From: Anaerolineales bacterium
Lineage (GTDB): Bacteria > Chloroflexota > Anaerolineae > Anaerolineales > Villigracilaceae
NCBI GenBank assembly: GCA_014379595.1
Contig: JACMLM010000064.1
Coordinates: forward strand, 1 to 64,000
Length of the DNA stretch: 64,000 nucleotides
Reading direction: 5' to 3'
Within the stretch, counting starts at the first letter, position 1; each line of letters begins with the position of its first letter. Shown here piece after piece: positions 7,607 to 15,862 of the stretch. The notes below the pieces were generated by a model, which saw only the letters and a program-made list of their open reading frames with translations, ran no database searches and was not told where the DNA came from. The position numbers and the translations under genes were made by a program.

Positions 7607-8383
7607 ATGCATGAACGCCTTTCCTTTCATATAAAAAGAGACAGCGTACTTCATCGTCTCAACCCGTTGACAAAACTAACTTTGGTTTTGGCGTTGATCA
7701 TGGTTGCATTTACCAGTCCATGGTATTGGACTCCCCATCTTTTATTTCTCTTCGTAATCATCCCATTAAGTTTTATTGGAAAAGTATTTCGCGAGTTTTT
7801 TTTCGCGGCCACGCGCCTCATTCTCCCTGCGGCTGGATTTCTGTTTCTGATGCAAGCCTTCTTCCAGCCGATCGGCGAGCATGTGATCTTCAAGTTTTAT
7901 TTTCTGGATATCACACAGGAAAGCCTGATGTTTGCATTCAAAAATGCAATGCGTGTGATCGTAATGGTTTCATCATTTACACTTTTTCTTCTCACTACCC
8001 ACCCCAGTGAATTAATGTCAGATCTTACCCGCCGCGGATTGCCTGGTCAATTTGCTTATGTGATTATCTCAACACTTCAGATCCTGCCGCAGATCCAATC
8101 CAAATCGCAGACCATTATCTCTGCCCAGCGTTCACGAGGGCTGGATACCGAAGGTAATTTTTTCAAACGAGCGGGTTCACTGGTTCCGCTTGTAGGTCCG
8201 CTTGTTTTTGGTTCACTTGTTGAAGTAGAGGAAAGAGCGATTGCTATTGAAGCTCGCGGCTTTACATCTAAATCTATAAAAACTTCTCTGTATGAAATTG
8301 CAGATACATCCTTTGAGAAGATCATTCGCTGGGGCCTTATTATCATTATTATTCTTTCCATTGTGTTAAATATATGGCTTTAG
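7607..8383 (+). CDS. ecfT: ECF transporter transmembrane protein EcfT
   Basis: Scaffold membrane subunit that links the S component to the two ATPases. 258 residues with about five helices. The coupling helices are visible as AQRSRGLD near residue 175 and IEARGFTS near residue 215, the two short Arg-containing motifs that dock on the ATPases. It overlaps ecfA1 by ten bases. As a stand-alone T-A-A' set it may serve the nearby S component only, or several S components elsewhere in the genome. Confidence 0.92.
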   Translation: MHERLSFHIKRDSVLHRLNPLTKLTLVLALIMVAFTSPWYWTPHLLFLFVIIPLSFIGKVFREFFFAATRLILPAAGFLFLMQAFFQPIGEHVIFKFYFLDITQESLMFAFKNAMRVIVMVSSFTLFLLTTHPSELMSDLTRRGLPGQFAYVIISTLQILPQIQSKSQTIISAQRSRGLDTEGNFFKRAGSLVPLVGPLVFGSLVEVEERAIAIEARGFTSKSIKTSLYEIADTSFEKIIRWGLIIIIILSIVLNIWL

Positions 8384-9213
8384 TAAATCTTCAAAACGTA
8401 ACCTACAAATATCCGCTTACAAAAACACCCGCTTTGCAAAATATAAATTTGCAAATTAAGGAAGGTGAATTTGTTGCGGTTGTCGGAGCAAACGGCGCGG
8501 GTAAATCCACGCTTTGCTATACGCTTGCTGGTTTTGCGCCGCACTTTTTCAAAGGTGAAATGAGTGGCAGTATTGAAGTGGCAGGCAAAGAGTCCAGTAA
8601 ATCCACTTTGGATGAATGGGTCTTGAATGTTGGCCTCGCGTTTCAAAATCCATTCAATCAGATCAGCGGCGCAAAATATACAGTCTTTGAAGAGATTGCG
8701 TTTGGATTGGAAAATATTGGTGTGCCACGCGATGAAATGAAAGACCGAGTGAATGATGCTCTGGCTCTGACAGGAATTACGGATTTAGCGGATCGCTCGC
8801 CTTATTCATTATCCGGCGGTCAACAACAACGCGTCGCTCTGACCTCGATCCTGGTTATGCAACCCAAGCTGCTCGTGCTCGACGAACCGACCTCACAAAT
8901 GGACCCCATCGGCACGCGCGAAGTCTTCAGCGTGATCCGCAAAATGGCAGAAGGCGGCATGACGGTTGTGATGGTAGAACATAAAATGGAATGGATCGCA
9001 CAATTTGCAGATCGAGTCATCGCATTGAAAGATGGAAGTATTCTGTTGGAAGGCAAACCCGGTGAAGTATTAACTTCTGATGTTTTAGCTGAAAATGGAT
9101 TTGGTATTTCACGCTATACATCCACAGCAAGAGAAGCAAAAAAACAAGGATTGTGGAAGAAAGAGAAATTACCGGTTACTTTAGATGAAGCTGTGGAAGG
9201 ATTTAAGAAATGA
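8374..9213 (+). CDS. ecfA1: ECF transporter ATPase, canonical subunit
   Basis: Cytoplasmic ABC ATPase powering ECF import. Walker A GANGAGKST, Q-loop AFQNPFNQ, signature LSGGQQQR near residue 147, Walker B LLVLDEPT and H-loop VEHK are all intact in 279 residues. It overlaps ecfT by ten bases and ecfA2 by four. Its signature motif pairs with the Walker A of ecfA2, forming the site expected to hydrolyse ATP. Confidence 0.93.
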   Translation: MALVNLQNVTYKYPLTKTPALQNINLQIKEGEFVAVVGANGAGKSTLCYTLAGFAPHFFKGEMSGSIEVAGKESSKSTLDEWVLNVGLAFQNPFNQISGAKYTVFEEIAFGLENIGVPRDEMKDRVNDALALTGITDLADRSPYSLSGGQQQRVALTSILVMQPKLLVLDEPTSQMDPIGTREVFSVIRKMAEGGMTVVMVEHKMEWIAQFADRVIALKDGSILLEGKPGEVLTSDVLAENGFGISRYTSTAREAKKQGLWKKEKLPVTLDEAVEGFKK

Positions 9214-10004
9214 AGATCGAAATTAACGACCTTCGTTTCACTTATCCTACAGGGCTGGAAGCATTACAGGGAATTTCACTCACCATTGAAGCGGGCGAGC
9301 AGGTTGCTATCGTGGGTCAGAATGGTGCAGGGAAAACTACTCTTGTAAGACATTTCAACGGATTACTGCAACCCAGTTCAGGATCGGTTTTGATCGGTGA
9401 GTGGGATACAAAAAAACATTCAGTAGCAAAGCTCGCATCACGAGTCGGGTATGTCTTTCAAAACCCTGATGAACAATTATTTTCAAAAGATGTAGGTACA
9501 GAGATAAGGTTTGGGCCGCGTAATTTGGGTTATTCAAAAGAGAAAATAGATGAGCTGGTCACGCGTGCGTTGTCGCTGACAGAATTAAGTGACAAGACCG
9601 ATACCAATCCTTATGACCTTTCCCCTACATGGCGCAAGATGGCTGCACTCGCATCTGTGATCGCGATGGATACACCGATTGTTATTTTCGATGAACCCAC
9701 AACGGGACAGGATGCGGTCAACGTGGCACGCATTGCAAATGTCATTGCTGAGTTACGCAAAGAAGGCAAGACAGTTATTACGATCACTCATGATATTGAT
9801 TTCTGTGCAGAAAATTTTGATCGCGTGATCGCGCTTTCGAATGGGAAAATTTTACTGGATGGGTCCGCACGCGATGTGTTGGGTCAGGAAGAAATCCTTG
9901 CACAAACTTATGTTGACCCGCCCCAATTAACAAGGCTGGGAAAAAGATTGGGGTTAAAAGAAACGGTAAGAAATCAGGATGAATTTTTGAAGGCATTAAA
10001 ATAA
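9210..10004 (+). CDS. ecfA2: ECF transporter ATPase with degenerate signature motif
   Basis: Second ABC ATPase of the ECF module, 264 residues. Walker A GQNGAGKTT, Q-loop VFQNPDEQ, Walker B IVIFDEPT and H-loop ITHD are intact, but the signature LSGGQ is replaced by LSPTW at residues 137-141. In the heterodimer this would spoil the ATP site built with the Walker A of EcfA1, giving one active and one degenerate site. That layout is known from heterodimeric ABC exporters but is not the norm for EcfA pairs. The stop codon abuts a 13-base terminal inverted repeat element. Confidence 0.9.
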   Translation: MKIEINDLRFTYPTGLEALQGISLTIEAGEQVAIVGQNGAGKTTLVRHFNGLLQPSSGSVLIGEWDTKKHSVAKLASRVGYVFQNPDEQLFSKDVGTEIRFGPRNLGYSKEKIDELVTRALSLTELSDKTDTNPYDLSPTWRKMAALASVIAMDTPIVIFDEPTTGQDAVNVARIANVIAELRKEGKTVITITHDIDFCAENFDRVIALSNGKILLDGSARDVLGQEEILAQTYVDPPQLTRLGKRLGLKETVRNQDEFLKALK

Positions 10005-10105
10005 TGTCGTTGCGAGGGCGTATTTGTTCTATGCCCGAAGCAATCTCCTCGTCAAGTTGGGGATTGCTTCGTCGCAAACAGCAAGAGCGCTCCTCGCAAC
10101 GACAT
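10004..10105. repeat. palindromic element with 13-bp terminal inverted repeats, copy 1
   Basis: Ends in ATGTCGTTGCGAG and its exact reverse complement CTCGCAACGACAT, with inner blocks GAAGCAATC and GATTGCTTCGTCGC. The second copy is at 57333-57422. Such elements starting with a 'TTGCGAG' end are widespread non-coding repeats in several phyla. It follows the ecfA2 stop and fills the space to the convergent DUF296 gene; the short open frame inside it is not a gene. Confidence 0.85.
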
Positions 10106-10106
10106 G

Positions 10107-10505
10107 TTATTTTTTATGAACTACCAACTCTTCATACCCTGAATCATTCTCCATCAGTTCACGCTTATAGACAACATCATCAAACGTGGCAATCACAATT
10201 TCAGCTGTAGTATAAATTATGCATCCATCGGCAAAATGCCCGCCAATGGTTTTTCCATCGCCGTCTGAAATAGAAATATGCAAATGCGAACCATTGGTTG
10301 AGATAGTGCCTGTCAAAGAAACTATTTCAAAGTAGCCGTCATACTCATTGTTGTACTCGCGGTTTGCAAGGCGCAATGTAGCGTGTGTAAGACTCCCCAC
10401 GGAGGAAAGCACACACCCTGCTTCAATTTTTTTATCGGTAACAAAAGCTTCAATTGAGTCAAACAAATCCTGCCCGGGCTTTAGTCGAAAAGTATATGCT
10501 TTCAT
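10107..10505 (-). CDS. PPC/DUF296 domain protein
   Basis: Single-domain protein of 132 residues belonging to the PPC (plants and prokaryotes conserved, DUF296) family. Hallmarks are the N-terminal YTFRLKPGQDL, the middle GSLTHATLR and the block GSHLHISISDGDG followed by GGHFADG. These proteins form trimers; in plants the domain sits on AT-hook DNA-binding proteins, while the role of bacterial stand-alone forms is unknown. A possible ribosome site AAGGAT lies before the ATG at 10505. The upstream space contains a double hairpin and the terminator of the PAP2 gene. Confidence 0.85.
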   Translation of the reverse strand: MKAYTFRLKPGQDLFDSIEAFVTDKKIEAGCVLSSVGSLTHATLRLANREYNNEYDGYFEIVSLTGTISTNGSHLHISISDGDGKTIGGHFADGCIIYTTAEIVIATFDDVVYKRELMENDSGYEELVVHKK

Positions 10506-10541
10506 ATTAAATATCCTTGTTGTTATTCAATAAGTAAGTTT

Positions 10542-10587
10542 TTCGGCAGTTGGACTGCCGAACTGTCAGCAGTGCAACTACTGACAG
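10542..10587. repeat. tandem pair of hairpins
   Basis: TTCGGCAGT/ACTGCCGAA around TGG, then CTGTCAG...CTGACAG with one internal mismatch. Same two-hairpin design as the in-frame repeats at 4708 and 19558, but with different arms and no outer TGGAGT pair. Confidence 0.55.
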
Positions 10588-10624
10588 AACAAAGTAAAGA
10601 CTTATGCAAGAAGTCAATTAATTA

Positions 10625-10663
10625 AAAAGACATGGAATGAAGTATCTCATATCCATGTCTTTT
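10625..10663 (-). terminator. terminator of the PAP2 operon
   Basis: Twelve-base stem AAAAGACATGGA/TCCATGTCTTTT with a 15-base loop. Read on the minus strand it follows the PAP2 stop by about 20 bases and runs into a T-rich tract. Confidence 0.7.
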
Positions 10664-10680
10664 GATTTCATAAGATCCAC

Positions 10681-11241
10681 TTACCAGAGCGGGAAACCGA
10701 TCAACGCAGTCAACCAGATGATCATCGGTGGATATATTTGCAGACCAATCAATGCCACAATAATTCCTAAAACCGCGCCTGCTACAACATCGGACAGATA
10801 ATGCACACCCATGGCCACGCGCGCCAAAGCTACCAGTGGCGCCCATATCCATAGAGCAGTAGCAAGCCAGAGCGGAGCAAGAGCCGAGGCTAATACCGCA
10901 ATAAGAAATGCGCGGGCGGCATGCCCCGATGGAAATGAGTGTGGGTCAGAGTTGCGATAAATCCCGCCCCATTCTCCTTTTGGCCTTTCCCTGCGCACAA
11001 GAAACTTAATCGCAAGCACAACACCAGCCAATCCTAAAATACCAAAGAATTCAACTACAGCCCATTGTTTCCATAGCGGACTACTAATGAACCAAAGGAT
11101 AATTAGTGCAACTGCCCAAAACCATGAGTCACCAGAATGTGCAAGGAAGGCAGAAAAATTTCGTAAAAGACCCGGCTTTTCGGCCACACGCAATTGATCC
11201 GAAAATCGGGCATCCAATTCAAGTAAAGGCCGAAGACTCAT
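10681..11241 (-). CDS. PAP2-family membrane phosphatase
   Basis: Type 2 phosphatidic acid phosphatase, 186 residues, about five helices. The three catalytic motifs are visible: KFLVRRERP, PSGHA and RVAMGVHYLSDV, with the two catalytic His outside or at the membrane face. Likely removes phosphate from a lipid phosphate or undecaprenyl diphosphate. It overlaps the upstream NTP transferase gene by four bases (ATGA), so the pair is translationally coupled; the lipid handled by this operon is unknown. Confidence 0.9.
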   Translation of the reverse strand: MSLRPLLELDARFSDQLRVAEKPGLLRNFSAFLAHSGDSWFWAVALIILWFISSPLWKQWAVVEFFGILGLAGVVLAIKFLVRRERPKGEWGGIYRNSDPHSFPSGHAARAFLIAVLASALAPLWLATALWIWAPLVALARVAMGVHYLSDVVAGAVLGIIVALIGLQIYPPMIIWLTALIGFPLW

Positions 11242-12128
11242 TTACCGCTAGCCTTCGCCTTTGCGATAATTTTTGTCTTTTGGGAAACTACTTTTTTAAC
11301 GAGTTTTGATTTTACATTCTTCGTAACAGCAATCTTCTTATTTACAGATCCAGTTTTGCGCTGCCGGCTCGCAAAATCTTCACGCATTAATTCCAACTGA
11401 TGTGGTTTATCAATATCCATGCAGGGTTCAGCCTGAGACCAAATAATGGCGCGGCCTTTTATACCAATTCTTTCAGATGCACGTTCAGCTAATCCCTGCA
11501 AAGTGATTTGACGTGTAAATAATTGAAAAAGTGTATCCCAACCAATCACTGCTGCCTGACGTAACGGACTCTTGCGATTGCCGATCAACGCTTCCCAGGT
11601 ATCGAGATTTTGCGTCACTTGATTGACATGGAAAATATTCACATCTGCGCCGCATACTTCCATATCTTTTAATTTGGTATATGTACGATGCGAGGTGGGA
11701 AAGCGGGCTTCCATGACTTCACGCGGACAAACACCATAATAAAGATCATCTTTGGTCTGCATGGCTGTGTTTATCAGCCAATCCACCATTTCGCCTTTGA
11801 TGGTTGGAATATCAGAGGAAACAATCAGAACATATTCGCTCTTCTTATTCAACTCAATCGATTTCTTTACACCTGTCACGATATTTGCAAGCATGCGTCC
11901 TTGATTGGAAACGTAATGCAAAGGCTTTTTACAAGTGAGGCCGCTTTTTGATGAAAGACCGATCACGATCACGTTATCAACTTTTTTGGAATCACTCAAC
12001 GCGTCCAAAACCCACTGGATCATTGGTTTGCCTGCAATATCGATCAGCGCTTTTGAATTGCCATTCGAATAAGTATATAAAGGGTCGCCGGGGTGCGGGA
12101 TTCCGCCAGCAGTTACGATCGCATCCAT
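11238..12128 (-). CDS. MobA-like NTP transferase family protein
   Basis: Nucleotidyltransferase of the MobA/GlmU fold, 296 residues. The N-terminal nucleotide loop reads MDAIVTAGG, followed by SKALIDIAGKPM with the conserved Lys, and a metal-binding Asp is in VSSDIPT. The last 35 residues are very rich in Lys, Val and Ala, perhaps for nucleic acid or membrane-surface contact; this tail is unusual. It lies between an unknown-family gene and the PAP2 phosphatase with spacings of two and minus four bases. A role in making a nucleotide-activated polar head group is conceivable; a molybdenum cofactor role is not supported by neighbours. Confidence 0.8.
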   Translation of the reverse strand: MDAIVTAGGIPHPGDPLYTYSNGNSKALIDIAGKPMIQWVLDALSDSKKVDNVIVIGLSSKSGLTCKKPLHYVSNQGRMLANIVTGVKKSIELNKKSEYVLIVSSDIPTIKGEMVDWLINTAMQTKDDLYYGVCPREVMEARFPTSHRTYTKLKDMEVCGADVNIFHVNQVTQNLDTWEALIGNRKSPLRQAAVIGWDTLFQLFTRQITLQGLAERASERIGIKGRAIIWSQAEPCMDIDKPHQLELMREDFASRQRKTGSVNKKIAVTKNVKSKLVKKVVSQKTKIIAKAKASGK

Positions 12129-12130
12129 AT

Positions 12131-13036
12131 TTAGTTTAGCTCCTGCAATTGCGGCTCGAAGCCCAGTTTATCCAGCATTTCAGTTAATTCAGGCCATGTG
12201 AGAGGGCGTCCCCTGCCAGAGATAGCTACTAATGCGGCTTCCATCATATTCGTACCGAATGAACGGCCTTCCAATACAGGTGTGGTTGTGATGAGATATT
12301 TCACGCCTGCTTTTTTAAATTCAGCTACATCTTCAGGCGTAGTGGTATTAGTAACGATCACTTTGCCTGTCAGATCATCGGGCATGAAACGTTTGATGTA
12401 ATGACAATCTCCTGCAATGACAGTTGCCCAGGCATATTGTTTTCCCCATTTGGGTGTACGCTTCTCCTGCTTTTCCCCTGTGGGATAGATCCATGCGAAA
12501 GGCAGACGCCCCGCAATTGGCATTAGCAATGCAGCTACAGTCTTAAGCTGACTGATCTTATGAATGGCAATCGGAATATCCAAACCAAACATTAGGTCAC
12601 CAAATATGATTTCATAGCCTGCATCTGCAAAAGCCTGAGAGAGTCCCCAGCGATCAACACCTACCGTGACGAGGACTTTTCGTCCTCGTGAGTTGATGTA
12701 ATCACCAATTTTTTTATCTAAGAACGCAGGAGCTTTATTTTCAAGTGTGTTCTTTAATCCGCCGCCATCTACTATAGGAGTTTTCTTAACATAACGCACA
12801 ATTGGCGTCACTGAATGAAAAGGATATCGTTTTCCATCTGCCACAACTTCCAAGTCTGCCCCGCCTACGCCGAACGCATCTACTGTTCCATCAAGTTCTT
12901 TGAATTTCAAAGCGGCGGCTTCCATATCACCATCAGTGCCAATACGTTCAATACTGACTTTTTCGCCAAGCAAAGTTACTTCAACAGCCTTGTTTCGTTT
13001 GGATGAACCAATGCTGATACTCACGGCTCGTTTCAT
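12131..13036 (-). CDS. conserved protein of unknown function, likely the family loosely named quinate 5-dehydrogenase
   Basis: About 301 residues starting MKRAVSISIGSSKRNK. From memory, proteins with this start, the block ERIGTDGD and the C-terminal GRSFGTNMMEA are often labelled quinate 5-dehydrogenase in databases, but I see no clear NAD Rossmann motif and would not trust that name. I chose the ATG at 13036 because an AGGAGA site lies seven bases before it. A hairpin repeat at 12669-12689 is encoded in frame (RGRKVL). It is the first gene of a tight operon with the NTP transferase and PAP2 phosphatase. Confidence 0.7.
   Translation of the reverse strand: MKRAVSISIGSSKRNKAVEVTLLGEKVSIERIGTDGDMEAAALKFKELDGTVDAFGVGGADLEVVADGKRYPFHSVTPIVRYVKKTPIVDGGGLKNTLENKAPAFLDKKIGDYINSRGRKVLVTVGVDRWGLSQAFADAGYEIIFGDLMFGLDIPIAIHKISQLKTVAALLMPIAGRLPFAWIYPTGEKQEKRTPKWGKQYAWATVIAGDCHYIKRFMPDDLTGKVIVTNTTTPEDVAEFKKAGVKYLITTTPVLEGRSFGTNMMEAALVAISGRGRPLTWPELTEMLDKLGFEPQLQELN
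12669..12689. repeat. in-frame hairpin ACGAGGAC/GTCCTCGT
   Basis: Perfect eight-base stem with a TTTTC loop, inside the coding region. It may be a small repeat insertion or chance; only one copy is seen here. Confidence 0.35.
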
Positions 13037-13134
13037 GAAAATATTCTCCTGTTTTGATGGGTTCAACGAAAGTATACCCCGAACTCAGAGGCGTGAGAAT
13101 GACGACGAAAATAGGCACAGCCCCCTCTGGGGAA

Positions 13135-15732
13135 TCAGGATTCAGGTCCGCTGGGAAGCGTGAAAAAGAATGTAGATCCTTTTCCCGTTTCGCTCTGGAC
13201 CCAGATCCTGCCTCCGTGAACTTCGACAATTCTCTTAACGAGAGCAAGCCCGATCCCGGTGCCGTCAGATGTTGCATCCAGTTTATTGAATAATCCAAAG
13301 ATGCGGTCTTGATGCATAAGATCTATACCCAGTCCATTATCCTTTACATAAAAAATGGGTTTATTATTTTCAAATCCACTTTGGCCGATCTCAATACGCG
13401 GATCAGTTTGAGTTCCTGTAAATTTTGCAGCATTATCAATTAAGTTTTGAAGCACTTCGCTCAAGCGGCGCGGGTCCCCATATACAGAAGGAAGATCATC
13501 CTGAATCTCAATAATGATTTTCTTCTCATGAAGGCGGCCATATAAAAGTTCCACGACTTCATTTACCAACTCTTTGAAATCAACCTGCTGATATGGATTC
13601 ATCAACCTGCCAATGCGGGAAAGTTCGAGCAATTCATTAAGAAGCACCTGCATCTTATCGGTTGCATCAGCGATGCGTTTAATATCTGCTTTTAAACGCA
13701 CAGTATTGCCACTGTTGGCATCCTGCTCCAAAAAGCCAAGAAATCCTTTAATAGTGATCAACGGGGATTTAAGATCATGCGATACGGTATAGGTAAAACG
13801 TTCAAGCTCACTGTTTTTGTCTTCCAATTCATTGATCAACTTCTCGCGTTCAGACCCTACCCATTGACGCTGGCTGATATCTCGCACCATGATGATCGCG
13901 GATTCATAAGTGATAGGCATGATACGCGCCTCGAAAAATTGAACTTCCTCCCCAGGCGGCATTCCATATTCAAAAGCGTGGAGTTGACCTGTAGCAAGCG
14001 CACGGTCCAGCGCGAAAAAAGTTTGTTCGGCAATCGTTGGCGGAAATAATTCCTTTACATTCCTGCCTAGAAATTCTGAGGGTGACATAACGGGCGCAAT
14101 TTCTGCAGATGCCATGAAATCCAAAAATGTTCCATCGTTTGATATCTCAAAGATCATATCGGGAATGGATGTGAGAATGGCACGTGTTCGCGCTTCCGCA
14201 GTTTCCAGTGCATCCTGTGCCTGCCTTTGTTCAGTAACGTCGTAAAACATGGACAAAATGCAGGTTTGATCCTTGATCTGTATCAATTCGTAAAAGGCAA
14301 TTGCAAAGCGATGTTCTTCGTTATCATGTGTAAGGAATTCATAATTCGGTGTGATGATCGAATGTTCAGCCTTGATCTGTTCCACAAAATCCAGGCGCTC
14401 TTGCGGAGAATCCCACATTCCTAATTCTTCTGCCCTGCGGCCAATTGATTCTTGAGCGTTGTAACCACTTATTTTCCAATACGCTTCATTCGCATCAAGT
14501 AAAAGACCATCTTCAAGTGTGGTGATGCAAATGGCTACCGGGCTGGCATGGAATACTTTCCTAAATCTCTCTTCACTGAAGCTCAAAGCAGTCTCAACTA
14601 ATTTTCGCTCATTCAACTCGATTTGGGCTTGTTCATAGAGACGCGCATTATCAATTGCAATCGATACGAGGGAGGCAAACCTTTCCAATAACAGAACCTG
14701 TTCGAAGGCAAATGTCTTTATATGATCTGTATGAGCAACCAACAGCGTGCCGACTACTTTCTTACCTGTTTTGAGAGGCACACCAATAATAGAGACGATG
14801 CCCTCTTCCTCTGCAACAGAGATTCTTCCTTCCCACTGGCTATAATCTTGTGTGACTATGGTTTCGCCCAATTCCCATACTTTTCCTGTTAACCCCAAGC
14901 CTTTCTCTATGGTATTCCCATTAAGAGGTGCAAAGTATCCATATCCAACTTCCTGCCGTAGGAGAGATTCGTCTGGCAGCACCAGATCAAGGCACACATG
15001 CGGCGTGTCCAACAGTTCACTGGCTTTTGTCAATATCGATTCAAGTAGAGGACCAAGCTCGAGGCGGTTGACCAGCCCCAGGGTGGTCTCATGCAACGCA
15101 GTAAGATAATCCGCTTGTTTTTGTAATTTCTCCTCAGTGCGTAATCTTTCCTGTAATTCAATGCGAGCAGATTGCAAAGTGCGCGACCAGCCTGTGATCA
15201 ACAAGTAGATCAGTACACCCACAAGCATAAAGATGACGGTAAGATCACGCGCATAGCTAATAGGGTCATCTACATGAAAAACACGGAGTCCCAGTTTCTC
15301 CGTAATCCCAAAAAACCACACAACAGCTATACTCATCAGACCGAGAATTGTTGCAAAGCGCCAACCAAGCAAAAGGCTGGACATCATGATAACAACAAGA
15401 TAGGCGAGCACTGCTACATCGCGAACGCCATCGGCAACCCATGCCAGATATGTCATTAATCCCCACAGACCGAATATAACGAAGACGCTCGCAGCGTATA
15501 CATAGCCCAGCCTGAGAATATATTGCATGACCAAAAAAACTATGATGATCATGATAAAGACGATCATTGGGGTATTCGTTATATCTGTCCGTAAAAAGAG
15601 ACGGGATAAGATCAATAAAAAGACAATAACTATCGCAATCCACGAGAAAGTGATCATGAATTGCGAAATTCGCGTTTTCTCTTCGTCCGCAAAAATGGGC
15701 GGGGCAAGCAAACGGTTTAACCTGTTGAGCAT
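13135..15732 (-). CDS. membrane sensor histidine kinase (TM-GAF-PAS-PAS-HisKA-HATPase)
   Basis: 865-residue hybrid-free sensor kinase. Five or six N-terminal membrane helices (about residues 20-185) are followed by a GAF domain (220-370), two PAS domains (380-500 and 510-620), a HisKA dimer domain with the H-box TYTVSHDLKSPL, and a HATPase domain with N-box LQNLIDNAAKF, G1 DNGLGID and G2 GTGIGLALV. All catalytic parts look intact. No response regulator is adjacent, so the partner is unknown. A TATAAT box six bases before the ATG suggests a leaderless transcript. Confidence 0.93.
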   Translation of the reverse strand: MLNRLNRLLAPPIFADEEKTRISQFMITFSWIAIVIVFLLILSRLFLRTDITNTPMIVFIMIIIVFLVMQYILRLGYVYAASVFVIFGLWGLMTYLAWVADGVRDVAVLAYLVVIMMSSLLLGWRFATILGLMSIAVVWFFGITEKLGLRVFHVDDPISYARDLTVIFMLVGVLIYLLITGWSRTLQSARIELQERLRTEEKLQKQADYLTALHETTLGLVNRLELGPLLESILTKASELLDTPHVCLDLVLPDESLLRQEVGYGYFAPLNGNTIEKGLGLTGKVWELGETIVTQDYSQWEGRISVAEEEGIVSIIGVPLKTGKKVVGTLLVAHTDHIKTFAFEQVLLLERFASLVSIAIDNARLYEQAQIELNERKLVETALSFSEERFRKVFHASPVAICITTLEDGLLLDANEAYWKISGYNAQESIGRRAEELGMWDSPQERLDFVEQIKAEHSIITPNYEFLTHDNEEHRFAIAFYELIQIKDQTCILSMFYDVTEQRQAQDALETAEARTRAILTSIPDMIFEISNDGTFLDFMASAEIAPVMSPSEFLGRNVKELFPPTIAEQTFFALDRALATGQLHAFEYGMPPGEEVQFFEARIMPITYESAIIMVRDISQRQWVGSEREKLINELEDKNSELERFTYTVSHDLKSPLITIKGFLGFLEQDANSGNTVRLKADIKRIADATDKMQVLLNELLELSRIGRLMNPYQQVDFKELVNEVVELLYGRLHEKKIIIEIQDDLPSVYGDPRRLSEVLQNLIDNAAKFTGTQTDPRIEIGQSGFENNKPIFYVKDNGLGIDLMHQDRIFGLFNKLDATSDGTGIGLALVKRIVEVHGGRIWVQSETGKGSTFFFTLPSGPES

Positions 15733-15738
15733 AATGTC

Positions 15739-15744
15739 ATTATA
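15739..15744 (-). promoter_or_regulatory. -10 box for leaderless sensor kinase transcript
   Basis: On the minus strand TATAAT is followed by six bases (GACATT) and the ATG at 15732. No ribosome site is present. Confidence 0.6.
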
Positions 15745-15862
15745 TATCGAAATAGGCTGAAGCCGTTATCAGCTGCCTTTTTCAAGGCAGACTCTTGAGT
15801 TGTATAAAGCCGTCTGAATGGGAACGGGGTAAAATATAAAACAAATCACTCCTGGAGATAAA

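Noticed and set aside
10004-10210. Short open frame of 68 codons after ecfA2
   Set aside because: It lies within the 13-bp terminal-repeat element and the antisense of the DUF296 gene; no ribosome site.
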